Of a stretch of 64,000 nucleotides of DNA, positions 1-10,386 are shown in pieces (positions within the stretch are counted from its first letter, which is position 1; each line of letters starts with the position of its first letter). A program made the translations under genes and the position numbers. The notes beneath the pieces are model-generated. The model was given only the letters and a program-made list of their open reading frames with translations, was not told the DNA's origin and made no database searches. Source of the stretch: Physella acuta (lineage: Eukaryota > Mollusca > Gastropoda > Physidae); assembly GCF_028476545.1 (NCBI RefSeq), contig NW_026731639.1, positions 248,001 to 312,000 of the forward strand, in the 5' to 3' direction.

Positions 1-8
1 AAGTGCAG

Positions 9-232
9 GAATGAAAACTTCCTCAGGACTGTATATTTGTCAATATTGCAATCGGACTTTTAAATATAAAGTTCACTATGATGGTCATATAAACACACAT
101 TTGAATCAGAAATCGTTCTCCTGTCCTAGTTGTGGAGCCTCGTTTGCATACGCCAATAACTTATCGCGGCACAAACGTACTTGTCCTTACATGCGCAACA
201 GATTATTGCAACAAAAAAACAGCATGTCCTAA
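9..232 (+). CDS. zA1: alternative last exon, C2H2 + C2HC finger pair
   Basis: Codes 73 residues. Finger 1 uses C10, C13, H26 and H30. Finger 2 uses C38, C41, H54 and C58 and so ends in cysteine, as lola-type fingers often do. The acceptor at 7-8 is cut off from most of its pyrimidine tract by the window edge. A second AG at 25-26 is in the same phase, so the exact start is open. The tail after finger 2 is short and basic. Confidence 0.8.
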
Positions 233-429
233 GATTGGTTCGTTCATTTGAATTACCATTTGTGATCTTGACTATTCTATATCAGACCAGTGGCTGCTTA
301 TCTGAACAAATTAGTTTTCCGATGAGTCTAAAATATATGTCAATTTAGTGCAAGTTTTCTAGGTTGTGACTTGTAGGATGAGAGAGAAACTGGTACCCAT
401 CATTGGCTTTGCCTTTTTCTCATCCTCAG

Positions 430-785
430 AGGGAGCAAGATATGGCACCTCACAGAGATCAGAAAAAAGCGAGCTGGCAGGGCACACTTCCTCTCTCCAC
501 ACGCCAAGCAGAAATAATAATTCCTGTTGGTGCTTTTATTGTGACATGGGCTTCAGTTCTGAGCTTCTTTTAGTTCAACATCTTAGCTCTCACACGCACC
601 GAAAACCTTTTCAGTGTGAAAAATGTTCACTCTCATTTATGCATAGATCTACTCTTAGGAGACATCAAAATGTGTGCGGTGGTAGTTTTACTCTAAAAAG
701 ACATGTGTGTCCTTTTTGTGAACGTACATTTACTTACAGACATGATTTAAAAAGACATTGTAAAAACATACACGATAATAAGTAA
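430..785 (+). CDS. zA2: alternative last exon with three zinc fingers
   Basis: Codes 117 residues after acceptor tcatcctcag. Unlike its neighbours it carries three fingers, at about residues 34-54 (C2H2), 62-82 (C2HC) and 93-114 (C2H2, ending HCKNIH). They are preceded by a roughly 30-residue serine-rich leader. The third finger's FTYRHDLKRH core matches the 'F-x-Y-K/R-x-x-L-x-R-H' core that finger 2 has elsewhere in the array, so the exon may have gained a finger by internal duplication. Confidence 0.85.
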
Positions 786-1022
786 AAGTGCATAACATTA
801 ATAATCATTATTGGTCTGCATTTTTATTTTTCGGACTGTTTTCATTCTTCAGTATTACCGAAAGTATGTCGCTGTTAACCCAAATTTTTTTTATGAAAGT
901 GTAATAATATTCATTATGTAGCTTATTTATCTTTTTTTTTTTTTTTTTATGAGAGAAAGAAATGTCATGTTTTTGACAAATTTTGGAAAGATGGAACACA
1001 CAATCATTCTTTCTTTCTCCAG

Positions 1023-1189
1023 CCACAAGGCAACAACGTACAACTAATCGCTCTCATTCATCTAAGAGGCCAGATGCTCATAATATGGATGACAATTTGG
1101 CCAAGTTCAAGTATGAATGTGAACTTTGTGGGCGCAAACTATTCCACCGTGGACATTATATTAGACACAGAAATAAGTGTCACCAGTAA
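1023..1189 (+). CDS. zA3: short alternative last exon with one C2HC finger
   Basis: Codes 54 residues from acceptor tttctttctccag. Only one finger is present (C32, C35, H48, C52), preceded by a basic serine/arginine-rich stretch. The first C2H2 finger typical of the family is missing. It may be a reduced unit, or a functional one-finger ending. Phase and stop are intact. Confidence 0.75.
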
Positions 1190-1691
1190 TATTTTAGTTG
1201 CTATAGTATGCAATTTCTTACAGTCATATTACAATGAACCATACTTCATATTTATACAGTACTGTGGTTCGTTCACTGTAATAAGTTTTTGAAAACATGT
1301 CAATCATACTTGGCACTTTTTCTACTCCCTGCAGTTGTTGGTGTTCTGTTTTTTAAAAACCAATTGCTGCAACTTTTTAAATATGTGTATATATAATTAA
1401 AAATATAAACGTACAAAATTCCGTAGGCTTCAGTGCACAGCTGGTTATTATTTATTTCAGTGTACATTTCATTTTTACCATAATTATTTACTGAATCACT
1501 GTTAGTCTGTTCATTTTATCTGTTATGGCAATTTATCTTCCTACTTTTCTTAAGTTTACAAAAAAAAATAGCTCATCTGTGAGGCTGACATCATAGACAA
1601 ATGTATCCAGGTTACTTTTCTCCCGAGAAACTGACTAGTCATTTAATCAAGGCAGGAGCTACGAGTTTTGTATTTGTTTTTTCTTTTACAG

Positions 1692-1933
1692 CTTTGTGTT
1701 CTACCTTCACTAAGCATGTTCGTGGAAAACTCACCTTTACTCAACATGGATTGAATTCAAATTATTGTTTACTGTGTAGAAAGGCTTTTTGTGGGAAAAA
1801 AGATTATGATGGTCATATGAACACTAGACATTATGGATTGCGTCCTCATATTTGCAGCAGCTGTGGAAAATCATTTGCATATCAACAAAGTTTACGAAGA
1901 CACAAAATACTTTGTCGTGTGCAAATTATTTAG
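1692..1933 (+). CDS. zA4: alternative last exon, C2H2 + C2HC pair
   Basis: Codes 79 residues from the strong acceptor tttttcttttacag. Finger 1 is C-x2-C-x12-H-x4-H ending HMNTRH. Finger 2 is C-x2-C-x12-H-x3-C with core FAYQQSLRRHKILC. The HMNxxH signature of finger 1 links it with zA5, zA11, zA12 and zA20. An ATG inside the upstream intron gives a longer open frame, but the acceptor and phase place the exon start here. Confidence 0.88.
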
Positions 1934-2198
1934 TATCAGTTCCATTTGTTAATTCCCCTTATTGTATATGATTTACAATAGTTATCATACATCCAATTGG
2001 TCTGTAGTTGTGTTGTCTCTTAATAAGCGCTTTTCACCATCAATTGGGTTAATCTAGAACTATAAAGAGCAAGTTGTATTTGATTCTACACTTTAACTTG
2101 TCATTATACTTTTGTCTTTTTCTCCCCTAAAACCCCTATTTAAAGAAAAATTAATGAAGGGCAATTTCACCAAGAACTCATCCTGTTTTATTCTGCAG

Positions 2199-2470
2199 TT
2201 GGCATCGTTTTTGAAAAACATACAGCGGCTTTTGTTTCACCATGGTCCCATTTTAGTTCTACCTCTGTCAAGAATTTTGTGTGCAAGATTTGTGGTGGCC
2301 ATTTCAAGAACTCTCGAGATCTGGATGGACATATGAATACCAAACACTTTAAAAGAAAACCCCACATTTGTGAAGTCTGTGGAAAGGGGTTTGCTTATTC
2401 TCAAAGCTTACACAGTCACATGATGTCTCATACCAAAGCAGGAAGGCTAAGCAGTCATGCTGCATTTTGA
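2199..2470 (+). CDS. zA5: alternative last exon with two C2H2 fingers
   Basis: Codes 89 residues after acceptor tattctgcag. The frame runs through a 34-residue leader to finger 1 (CKICGGHF, ending HMNTKH). Finger 2 (CEVCGKGFAYSQSLHSH) closes with histidine (HMMSH) where most type A second fingers close with cysteine. Confidence 0.85.
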
Positions 2471-2678
2471 TTTAGTAGTGACTTTTAAGAAATACATTTT
2501 GTAACATTTTGATTTTGATCTCGTGATCTTGAAATTCTTTACTGTAATTTGTTAGCCAACTTTTTGGAGCTGCTATTGTATTTTTGGACTATTAACATAA
2601 TTTGCGAATAGGTACAACTAAAAATAGCTTGGAATTAGTGACTTCTGAATACAAAGCTCCCAACTCTTTTCTCTGCAG

Positions 2679-2881
2679 GATTTTATCTGGCTAGACACCA
2701 GTGTGATCTGTGTGGGAAGGAGTGCCGTGACAAAATTCATCTTCGTGATCATAAAAACAGTGTGCACTATAGATTTCTTCCATTTGCCTGCCTCTGTGGG
2801 AAAAAGTTTGCATATAAAAGCAGTTTCGTTCGACATACCCTGCTTTGTCAATTGTCTACCAAACAATTTTTTCAGTCTTAA
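2679..2881 (+). CDS. zA6: alternative last exon, second finger with C-x1-C spacing
   Basis: Codes 66 residues from acceptor cttttctctgcag. Finger 1 is normal (CDLCGKEC, ending HKNSVH). Finger 2 reads ACLCGKKFAYKSSFVRHTLLC, so its first two cysteines are one residue apart rather than two. That would probably weaken or alter zinc binding. No other start fits, because the frame upstream of the acceptor is not coding. Confidence 0.82.
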
Positions 2882-3357
2882 AAACTTTTATCACCATTGT
2901 TTACAACTGTGCTTGCTAAGTGAAATTCTAAAGATACATTTCTTTTTTGGACCTGAGCCTGTTGCATTAATTCAAGGGCAGTTTTACTGTTTATGGCATT
3001 TTCATCTTTCAAAAACCTGGAAAACTTCATAGAACATCATTGCTAGTATCAAAAGAAAATAATTATTTTTTTAATAATTTTAGCATACATTCTTTTTTAT
3101 GGGTTGCAAAAATTACTTTGTGTTCTGGTCTGATGTGAAATATATTAAACTTTAGGTTTGTTCTTGCTAACTGAAGTCACTCTTTTTTTTTACATTAATA
3201 AATAAGTGTATGTACCTGGTAGTAATCATTTCTTAAAAATTGTTTGTGGTGAAACTTGTACATTGAGGTAGTAGTTTATTTTATTAGTAGTTAAAGAGTA
3301 CCCCACAGGTCAGAAGAATTTGTTTGATGTGGACACAATGACTTGTCTTCTCTGCAG

Positions 3358-3581
3358 GTGCAGCAATACTTGACTCTCATTCAATACTGACTCTGTGTAG
3401 ACATCAGTGTGACATCTGCTTAAAGCGGTGCAGAGACAGAACACATTTGGAAGAACATAAAAACAGTGTTCATTTTAATTTACTTCTGTATTCTTGTGAA
3501 TTCTGTGGGAAGAAATTTCCATATAAAAGAAATGTTGTGAGACACAAGCTTTTATGCCAGTATCAAAAACAGCTAGATTGA
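3358..3581 (+). CDS. zA7: alternative last exon, C2H2 + C2HC pair
   Basis: Codes 73 residues from acceptor cttctctgcag. Fingers are CDICLKRC (ending HKNSVH) and CEFCGKKFPYKRNVVRHKLLC. It is close in sequence to the preceding unit zA6 (shared 'RHQCD-x-C' lead-in and HKNSVH), suggesting tandem duplication. AATAAA lies at 3647-3652, 66 bases past the stop, so the unit carries its own polyadenylation signal. Confidence 0.87.
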
Positions 3582-3821
3582 AATGCATATTCATCTCCAA
3601 ATTTTATGTCAGATGTTATCTTATTGACTATATTAAATGACATTCCAATAAAACAATGGGATTGAATTTGAGATATGATGACCATAGTGTCAGCGGTTAG
3701 ATTTTTTTGTTTGTTAATTTATCTTATTACTGTTGCCTTCTGGGTAGTTTCAATTTCTCCACATTGAACACCTTTGTTAGATCAAGTATAGTATTAGTGA
3801 ACATATCTATTCATTTTACAG

Positions 3822-4042
3822 GTACAGGGTACTCCCGTTTTCAATGTAAAGCATGTGGACTACTGTGTCATCATCGAAAACAACTAGAAGAACATACAAA
3901 TGCTGTGCATTATGGCTTGCTTCAGTTCTCTTGCCAATTTTGTGGAAAGCGCTTTGCTTATAAAAAGAACTGTCTTCGTCATATTAGGCTTTGCACCAAA
4001 AGACCTATTTATCTTTTTGAAAGATCAGATTTAACCACTTAA
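3822..4042 (+). CDS. zA8: alternative last exon, C2H2 + C2HC pair
   Basis: Codes 72 residues from acceptor tattcattttacag. Finger 1 is CKACGLLCHHRKQLEEH, ending HTNAVH. Finger 2 has core CGKRFAYKKNCLRHIRLC. The CHHR motif of finger 1 recurs in zA9, marking the two as a neighbouring duplicate pair. Confidence 0.88.
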
Positions 4043-4383
4043 TTTTTCTCACTTGATCAGATTATGTAAAAACTCTTTGAAAAGCACAATTTTTGTTTTA
4101 GTTGTTCATGTTAGGTTTCGATCTCCCAAGTTCTCTTGGTCTATATGTGCCAGAATTTCTAAAATTCTGCTGGGTGATTTTTTCTTTCCAATTTATCTGG
4201 TGGTGTCTCATTGTACATTTTAAAGTTGAACTTATTTTGGCAGTTTTTGTCTTGGATGAGTTGTTAAACAGCATAGAAGTGTATGCCAAAGCTGCAAGGA
4301 TATCACTGTTGATCTGTTTATAAAGCAAAGATGTACATGTCCAGCTTGAGTGAGAGTTGAAAAAGCACTATGTTTACTTTCAG

Positions 4384-4580
4384 GTCCAGCAAATCTGAAG
4401 TATCGATGTGAGTTCTGCGGGAAACTTTGCCATCACAGAAATCATCTTCTTGAACACAAATCAGTAGTGCATTTTGGGAACATATCATTTTCATGTGAAA
4501 ATTGTGGCAGAAAATTTGGATACAAAAGAAGCCTTCAAAGGCACAGGCTGATGTGTAAAATTCATTTTCCTCCATATTAA
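4384..4580 (+). CDS. zA9: alternative last exon, C2H2 + C2HC pair
   Basis: Codes 64 residues from acceptor gtttactttcag. Finger 1 is CEFCGKLCHHRNHLLEH, ending HKSVVH. Finger 2 is CENCGRKFGYKRSLQRHRLMC. The leader before finger 1 is only about seven residues, one of the shortest in the array. It pairs with zA8 by its CHHR finger 1. Confidence 0.88.
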
Positions 4581-4825
4581 AGAAATATACTACTGCTTAA
4601 CAGTAGCACCATAACACTGCTGGATGTAGTTGTCTATAATTTTGACTATTACAAACTTAAGAACAAAATGCCTGCTAATTGATTTTGCAATTATTTAGCC
4701 ATCACAGCAAAATGTTACAGTAGAGCTAAATTGGAGTTTGATACTTTATGTGCAAAGGTTTATCAGAGAAATCAAAGAGAAATCAAACTATAGTTTAGTT
4801 ATATTTCTTTATCTTCACTCTTCAG

Positions 4826-5043
4826 ATGCTTGCCGATTCAAGTACCAGTGCGATATTTGTCACAAACGTATGCGTTCAGCGTGGGAATTGCGTGATCATA
4901 AAAACAGTTCTCATCTTAAAATTTTGGCATTTTCATGTGGCGCATGTGGGAAAAAGTTTGCTTATAAAAGAAATTTAAAACGCCATTGTTCATCAACATG
5001 TGGTGCAAGCAAAGAATTTTCAAATAACTCTATATCCCAATAA
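4826..5043 (+). CDS. zA10: alternative last exon; stop codon inside AATAAA
   Basis: Codes 71 residues from acceptor tcttcactcttcag. Fingers are CDICHKRM (ending HKNSSH) and CGACGKKFAYKRNLKRH, the latter closing with an H-x4-C. The TAA stop at 5041-5043 is part of an AATAAA at 5039-5044, so if that signal is used the 3'UTR would be only about 10-30 bases. Confidence 0.86.
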
Positions 5044-5266
5044 AATTGTGTTGATTTTTTAGCATTGACTAAGCTATTTGTCTCTTTCCTGACTCAAAAC
5101 TGATTCAGTTTCTACCTGCTTTAAGACTTATGACGTTCTATTATTTTTTTCAAGCCAGCACCTTCTGGTTGAGCAGTTATCAAAGTGCTTCCATTCCTAT
5201 TTTTTTTACATAAGTATTGATTTAGAGGGAATTACATTTAAAATGTAAACATTTCTAAATTCCCAG

Positions 5267-5463
5267 ATGGTCAACAAGGATCCCATCCATGGTGCAACCT
5301 GTGTGCAAAACAACTACAAAGTGGTCGCCATTATAAGGATCATATGAACAGCGTTCACTTTAAAAAATTGCCATATGTTTGTAATTACTGTGGGAAAAAA
5401 TTTGGCTACAAAAGTAACATGGTCAGGCATAAAGTCACAGTCCACTTTGATTATGAGAAATAG
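5267..5463 (+). CDS. zA11: alternative last exon with two C2H2 fingers
   Basis: Codes 64 residues from acceptor ctaaattcccag. Finger 1 is CNLCAKQLQSGRHYKDH, ending HMNSVH. Finger 2 is CNYCGKKFGYKSNMVRH and ends HKVTVH, so histidine replaces the usual final cysteine. An AATAAA at 5574-5579 follows about 110 bases past the stop. Confidence 0.85.
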
Positions 5464-5812
5464 GCAAAGAAAATTCTGTTATTTTTTTTTTTAGTGTCAT
5501 TGTGAGATAAACATTTTTGTTGTGTGCAGAAATTTTTTAATACCTTGACCTGCAGATTTTGTGTTGTGTATAAAATAAAACTTAGATTTTTTAATATTAT
5601 TTGTCATCAAGGTGCACTAAACCAACATGTTGAGGAAATGTGTAGTTGTGATTTCTCTACTCAAAGTTTTAACTGATTGCTGGTAGTTAAAATTGAGGAA
5701 TTCTTTTCTTCTGTGTTTCTTTATCTCAGTTAAAATTCTTTGAGCCTTTGTATGATAAACAGCGACCAGATATAAGTCTATGAGAATCAGGGTGGTAAAT
5801 TTTTCTCCTCAG

Positions 5813-6036
5813 ATCATAGCTTGAGACTGAATCGACCTACTTGCACCATTTGTGGAAAGTCATACCAAAAGCAATTACACGTCAATGAACACATGAACAG
5901 TGTGCACTTCAAGATGTCCCCTTATCAGTGCAAGAACTGTGGAAGATGTTTTCCCTACAAAGGGAGCTGGGTTCGTCATGTAAAAACAGTATGCAGACAG
6001 CCTGATTTCTCACGATTACTGGAGCCACTACCTTGA
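5813..6036 (+). CDS. zA12: alternative last exon, C2H2 + C2HC pair
   Basis: Codes 73 residues from acceptor tttttctcctcag. Finger 1 is CTICGKSYQKQLHVNEH, ending HMNSVH. Finger 2 is CKNCGRCFPYKGSWVRH with an H-x4-C ending. The FPYK core is shared with zA7. The eight bases after the acceptor (at-cat-agc) set the common phase and precede a TTG, so translation clearly enters by splicing and not at an ATG. Confidence 0.86.
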
Positions 6037-6212
6037 TCATTCTAACAGCCTCAATATGTCTGCTAATAAGGAAATATATTCTGAATGGGCCAAATTTAGT
6101 TTGCATCTTTACCATACATTTTCTTCTTTCCTCTGGCAGATATGTTGTCTTTTCTAGTTGGTGGCAAATTCCTTCTTAAAAGATGCAAATAAAGTTGTTT
6201 CCTCTTTCACAG

Positions 6213-6448
6213 ATATGGCAAACTACAGAAGTTGTGACTACTGTGGTAAAAGGTTTCAAAACAACTTTCATCTACAAGAACACATACATGCAGTTCATTA
6301 TGGATTGTATCAATATAATTGCCCAAAATGTGATAAAACATTTGCATACAAGAGAAGTTTAAAGCGCCACATTTTGTTACATAGTTCTGCCTCTGTTCAA
6401 CAAGCAGCTCCTGATATCGTTTTTCATGGTGGATCTTTGCATTTATAG
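6213..6448 (+). CDS. zA13: alternative last exon with two C2H2 fingers
   Basis: Codes 77 residues from acceptor tcctctttcacag. Finger 1 is CDYCGKRFQNNFHLQEH, ending HIHAVH. Finger 2 is CPKCDKTFAYKRSLKRH with a final H-x3-H (HILLH). A 25-residue tail follows. It shares the 'FHLQEH' helix with zA14 next door. Confidence 0.87.
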
Positions 6449-6787
6449 AATGGGGTTTTCTGGCACTTTAAAACCATTGAAGAATGTATCATTCTTTTAA
6501 TATTTTCAATCAGTTGAATTAAAATATTTGAATGGAGATGTTAATGCTCAAAGAAATTGGTTATACATTTTTCTTCCTTAGCTGGCCTTCCTTAACCTCT
6601 AAATTTTGCTTTTGTAAGTTTGTGAACTGCATAGCTTATTTTATAAAATGATTGTTATTGTTCATCTGTGTGACATGGCTTGAGCATTCTAAGGATTTGA
6701 AGACTTTTAAAATAGATACTCTGTGTTCTAGAGAATTTCAGTTTGGTACAAGCGTATTTTCATTTTTGTTTTTGTCATTTTTCACAG

Positions 6788-6981
6788 ATATTTCTAAAAT
6801 TTCTGGGTTGTATTGCTGTAGTTGTGACAAACATTTTTCAAGCAAATTTCACCTACAAGAGCACAGAGATGCTGTACACAAAAAGTTGAATCAGCATTTA
6901 TGTCCACTATGCCTCAAAGCATTTGCCTATAAACGAAATATGAAACGCCACTTCACAATGTGCAGATTTACAAATACATAA
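6788..6981 (+). CDS. zA14: alternative last exon, C2H2 + C2HC pair
   Basis: Codes 63 residues from acceptor gtcatttttcacag. Finger 1 is CCSCDKHFSSKFHLQEH, ending HRDAVH. Finger 2 is CPLCLKAFAYKRNMKRHFTMC. It resembles zA13 in the acceptor context (tttcacagat), the FHLQEH helix and the AYKR core, consistent with tandem duplication. Confidence 0.87.
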
Positions 6982-7183
6982 ATTGGATAAGGAACTGAAT
7001 GCTATTAGTTTTTCTATCACATCCGGATTTTTCAGAATTCTCTAATCGGCTCTTGAATTTGAGAAGTGTCACTTTTAGACTATGTTTTTCTCTTTTTATG
7101 ATGAAGAATGTTTATAAACCATTCCTTGGTCGTTAATCTTGTTTTCGCTTTTCCCAATAGTAGTCTTCTTTTCTGCTCTCCAG

Positions 7184-7395
7184 GTATGTTGCAGAGCTCT
7201 ACTTTCAGGCGCCATGCATGCACAATTTGTGGGAAACTCTTCCTAAATGCCACACACCTGAAAGAACATACAAATGGTGTTCATTTTAAGGTCATGCCGT
7301 ATGCATGTGAATATTGTGGTCATAAAGTAGCATACAAAAGTAACCTAAAACGACATATGGCTTTCTGTCAACTGGTACATTCTAAGAAAAAATAG
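7184..7395 (+). CDS. zA15: alternative last exon, C2H2 + C2HC pair
   Basis: Codes 69 residues from acceptor ttctgctctccag. Finger 1 is CTICGKLFLNATHLKEH, ending HTNGVH. Finger 2 is CEYCGHKVAYKSNLKRHMAFC, in which the usual hydrophobic F of the core is replaced by V. It ends in a short lysine-rich tail. Confidence 0.87.
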
Positions 7396-7685
7396 ATCTG
7401 GGCATCTTGTTGTTGTTCATTGCTTTTGGTAGTTGTTTTTCTGATATTAAGTTATCTTTGGTTAAAAGGCTAATGTATTTGAATGATTTGATGTTCACAA
7501 GCACTTTTCCATACTTGTACCAGTGTATTTGTTCATTCGTTTTTGGTTAGGTAATTCCTTCTTATTGTCTGTCTGTAACTTCTTTTGGATTATGTGGTCA
7601 TAAACATTAATTGGCCAACCTTTGATATAAATATTTATGAAAGCAGGCGATTCTGTAACTGGATTATTTTATGCTCTCTCCTCAG

Positions 7686-7909
7686 GTGGAAAGTACTATT
7701 TGCCACACAGCTGTAGAATGTGTGCAAAAACATTCAGGGATGGTTACTGTCTAAAAGAACATGAAAATAGTGTCCACTTTAAACGCTGTCCGCATAGGTG
7801 TCCCAATTGTGGCAAAGGTTTTGCCTACAGACAGAATATGAATCGACATACACTTACATGTGCAAGATCTGTTAAGCTCAAATATTTGAATTCTTTAATT
7901 CAAAAATAA
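7686..7909 (+). CDS. zA16: alternative last exon, C2H2 + C2HC pair
   Basis: Codes 73 residues from acceptor tgctctctcctcag. Finger 1 is CRMCAKTFRDGYCLKEH, ending HENSVH. Finger 2 is CPNCGKGFAYRQNMNRHTLTC. Its probable poly(A) signal (7947-7952) lies just 22-23 bases before the zA17 acceptor AG, so polyadenylation here and splicing to zA17 would compete for the same stretch. Confidence 0.88.
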
Positions 7910-7946
7910 GCGCATAAAACCTACATGGGACAAGCAGCTGTATCAA

Positions 7947-7952
7947 AATAAA
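7947..7952 (+). terminator. AATAAA of zA16, next to the zA17 acceptor
   Basis: A canonical poly(A) hexamer lies 38 bases after the zA16 stop. Cleavage 10-30 bases downstream would fall on or beside the zA17 acceptor AG at 7974-7975, making use of the two units physically exclusive. Confidence 0.6.
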
Positions 7953-7975
7953 GATTTTTTATCCCTCTTCCTCAG

Positions 7976-8172
7976 GTATCCACTTAATTCCAAGTTATGG
8001 ATGTGATATCTGCGGAAGAGCTTTCAAGGATTCATACCGTCTAGGGGAGCACAAAAATAGTGTGCACTTTAAGATTTTCCCACATCCGTGTCTAAAATGT
8101 GGCAAGCGGTTTGCTTATAAACACAATATGACTAGACATAGTATCTTGTGCAGTAGGAGAAATATACTCTGA
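7976..8172 (+). CDS. zA17: alternative last exon, C2H2 + C2HC pair
   Basis: Codes 64 residues from acceptor tccctcttcctcag, only 66 bases after the zA16 stop. Finger 1 is CDICGRAFKDSYRLGEH, ending HKNSVH. Finger 2 is CLKCGKRFAYKHNMTRHSILC. The close packing and shared 'N-M-x-R-H' core point to a duplication with zA16. Confidence 0.88.
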
Positions 8173-8447
8173 TAATATCTTACTAAGCTGATTGTTCCTT
8201 TGGTCCTAATGATTTTTTCTTTAGTTATCTTGTTTTTTTTTTAAAAAAACAACTAATCTATTCTTTCTTTGGTTCTGGTATTATCAATGACTTTTCTGTA
8301 GGGGTGTCCTTTCTAGTGTTTATTGCTATGTAATATTGCTGATTTATATCAATCCCTAGTGAAAATCTTTGTGTGCAACTTGTTTTATAAGCTCATAGTG
8401 CATATTGACAAACTACATTTACAGGATTATGCATGCATCTTCCACAG

Positions 8448-8632
8448 ATTTATTTTATAAAGCAAAGTACCGGTGTGAAATATGTGGAAAGCACTTACAA
8501 GATTCATATCATCTAAGGGAGCATAAATTTAGTGCCCATTTAGGAGTTGCATTATTTTGTTGTTCAAAATGTGGAAAGGGCTTTGGGTATAAAAGAAACT
8601 TTAAGAGACATAGTTTGTTGTGCAAGTTATAA
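8448..8632 (+). CDS. zA18: alternative last exon, C2H2 + C2HC pair
   Basis: Codes 60 residues. Two AGs are possible (8422-8423 and 8446-8447). Only the second, gcatcttccacag, gives the common phase, so it is chosen. Finger 1 is CEICGKHLQDSYHLREH, ending HKFSAH. Finger 2 is CSKCGKGFGYKRNFKRHSLLC. AATAAA hexamers follow at 8739 and 9083. Confidence 0.86.
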
Positions 8633-9739
8633 AATGTGTCATTCTGAGTTCAAAATTCATGTTTATTTGTATTTTAAAATTGATGTGTGTTGAAAAGGTG
8701 TCCTTATTTCAACATTCTATTTATTTTACTTAAATTGCAATAAATTTTTGTTACAATTAAACAAAATGTGTATTTATCTTAAACACTTAATGATTTTCTT
8801 TTCTCATCCTGAAAAAAATGTCAAATATTTATTAAAAATTAATCCTATTTAATTTTTCCTTGTAAAACATTGGAAACTATTTTGTTTTTGGTAGTAATTA
8901 TCACTTTTATTAGTTATTTAAAAAATGTATTTTTATATCTGCCTTTTTTTATATTGACTCCACAATGTGTCATCTTTAGGCAAAATTTGCATCATTATTA
9001 TGTTTATCCAAATGATCTTAAATGCTTGTTATCCTACTTCTCACCAAATATTTATGATGATCATCATTAATTATGAAAGGCCAATAAAGCTGTGTATATA
9101 TAACATGTTAAACTTGCATTGTTGTTTTCTTTGCATGTTTGATGGTTGTTATTGGTGTTCTTAAATGTGCAACAAGTATCTTTGTGTTAAATTACATGAA
9201 TAAATTTGGCAAAAAGAAAATCTAACAATGCCAAAAGGAGAAAAATTTCTATTTAACCTAATGTATGTTCAAAATCAAATTATGAAAAGCTACAAACAAA
9301 TGGCAATCATGAGATTCATTTTATTAATCAGTTTACAACAAAACTTGGAAATTCTGAAATAAATGTAATTTTAAATGGCAATATTTGAACATAAATCGTC
9401 AACCTGTGAACTCATAGGTCAATTGAGACCTTTTGTTTTGTTTTTAAAACACTTTAAAATTATGCACACACATTGGGAATAGCTTTGTGTAGTAGCACAT
9501 CTTAACTGAAAAACTAAACTACAAAAAAATTGTACTTTGTGCTACTTCTCAAACAGCTTTCCTTTGAATTTTCTTGTACTTGTTTTTAATGGTTGAACAG
9601 TATTTACTAATTAATATGTATACCATTATTTTAACCTTACATTCGGTTTCATAAATAAAGCTTTTTATATTTTTAATATTTGGGGTGCACTAGCTGTGAT
9701 TCGTCTTTCTATAAGGATCTGTTATTTGTTCTTTCCCAG
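8633..9739 (+). other. 1.1-kb stretch between zA18 and zA19 without coding signal
   Basis: AT-rich sequence with two AATAAA motifs (8739-8744, 9083-9088) that can serve zA18. I see no cysteine/histidine pairs or acceptor-plus-open-frame units here, unlike the rest of the first 10 kb. Confidence 0.6.
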
Positions 9740-9969
9740 CTCTATTCAATACAAGAACTCCAAGAAGGCGGCTAATTGATTGCGAGACTTGTCACAAAGT
9801 GTTTACATGTAGAAGAGATTACAGCGATCATATCAACAGTGTTCATCTGGGCATTGCTTCATATGAATGTCCATACTGCTACAAAACTTTCAATTACAAG
9901 CGCAATAACGTACGACATATTGTAACATGCAAGATGAGGCCTATTGGTGCCAAGCTTGAATTGGGATGA
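9740..9969 (+). CDS. zA19: last type A exon before the type B block
   Basis: Codes 75 residues from acceptor ttgttctttcccag. Finger 1 is CETCHKVFTCRRDYSDH, ending HINSVH. Finger 2 is CPYCYKTFNYKRNNVRHIVTC, with N in place of A in the usual FAYK core. A 15-residue basic/hydrophobic tail follows. Confidence 0.87.
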
Positions 9970-10386
9970 TCAGTTATTTTCGTTTTGCTAACCAAGAAAA
10001 AAAATTCAAATTTGCTTGGGAATGAATAAGAGACAATGACCAGACTGGATATGGTTTCAAAAAAATGTGTTTTTTCAAAGGAGAATTATTTATTTTATTT
10101 GTAATGAGCAATACTGCTTGTTTTGTTGTGAAGTTTGAATTGACCTTCAAAGAAACAGTGCATCTCTTTAGACTGGTTCAGTTTTTTTTTTAAAAAAGAA
10201 TTTGTTGATTTGATGGTGTGATAAAATATATTCATTACATTTCAGATGTAATTAATATACTACAGTTAGTAGAGAATTTTGACTTTATTGTGTAGTTAAT
10301 ATTTTTTATTCTTGTTGTTCACTGAACAGTGTTACTCTCAATTTTTTTTTTTTTCGTTTTCAAATGCAGCAAATTTCTGTCTGCAG

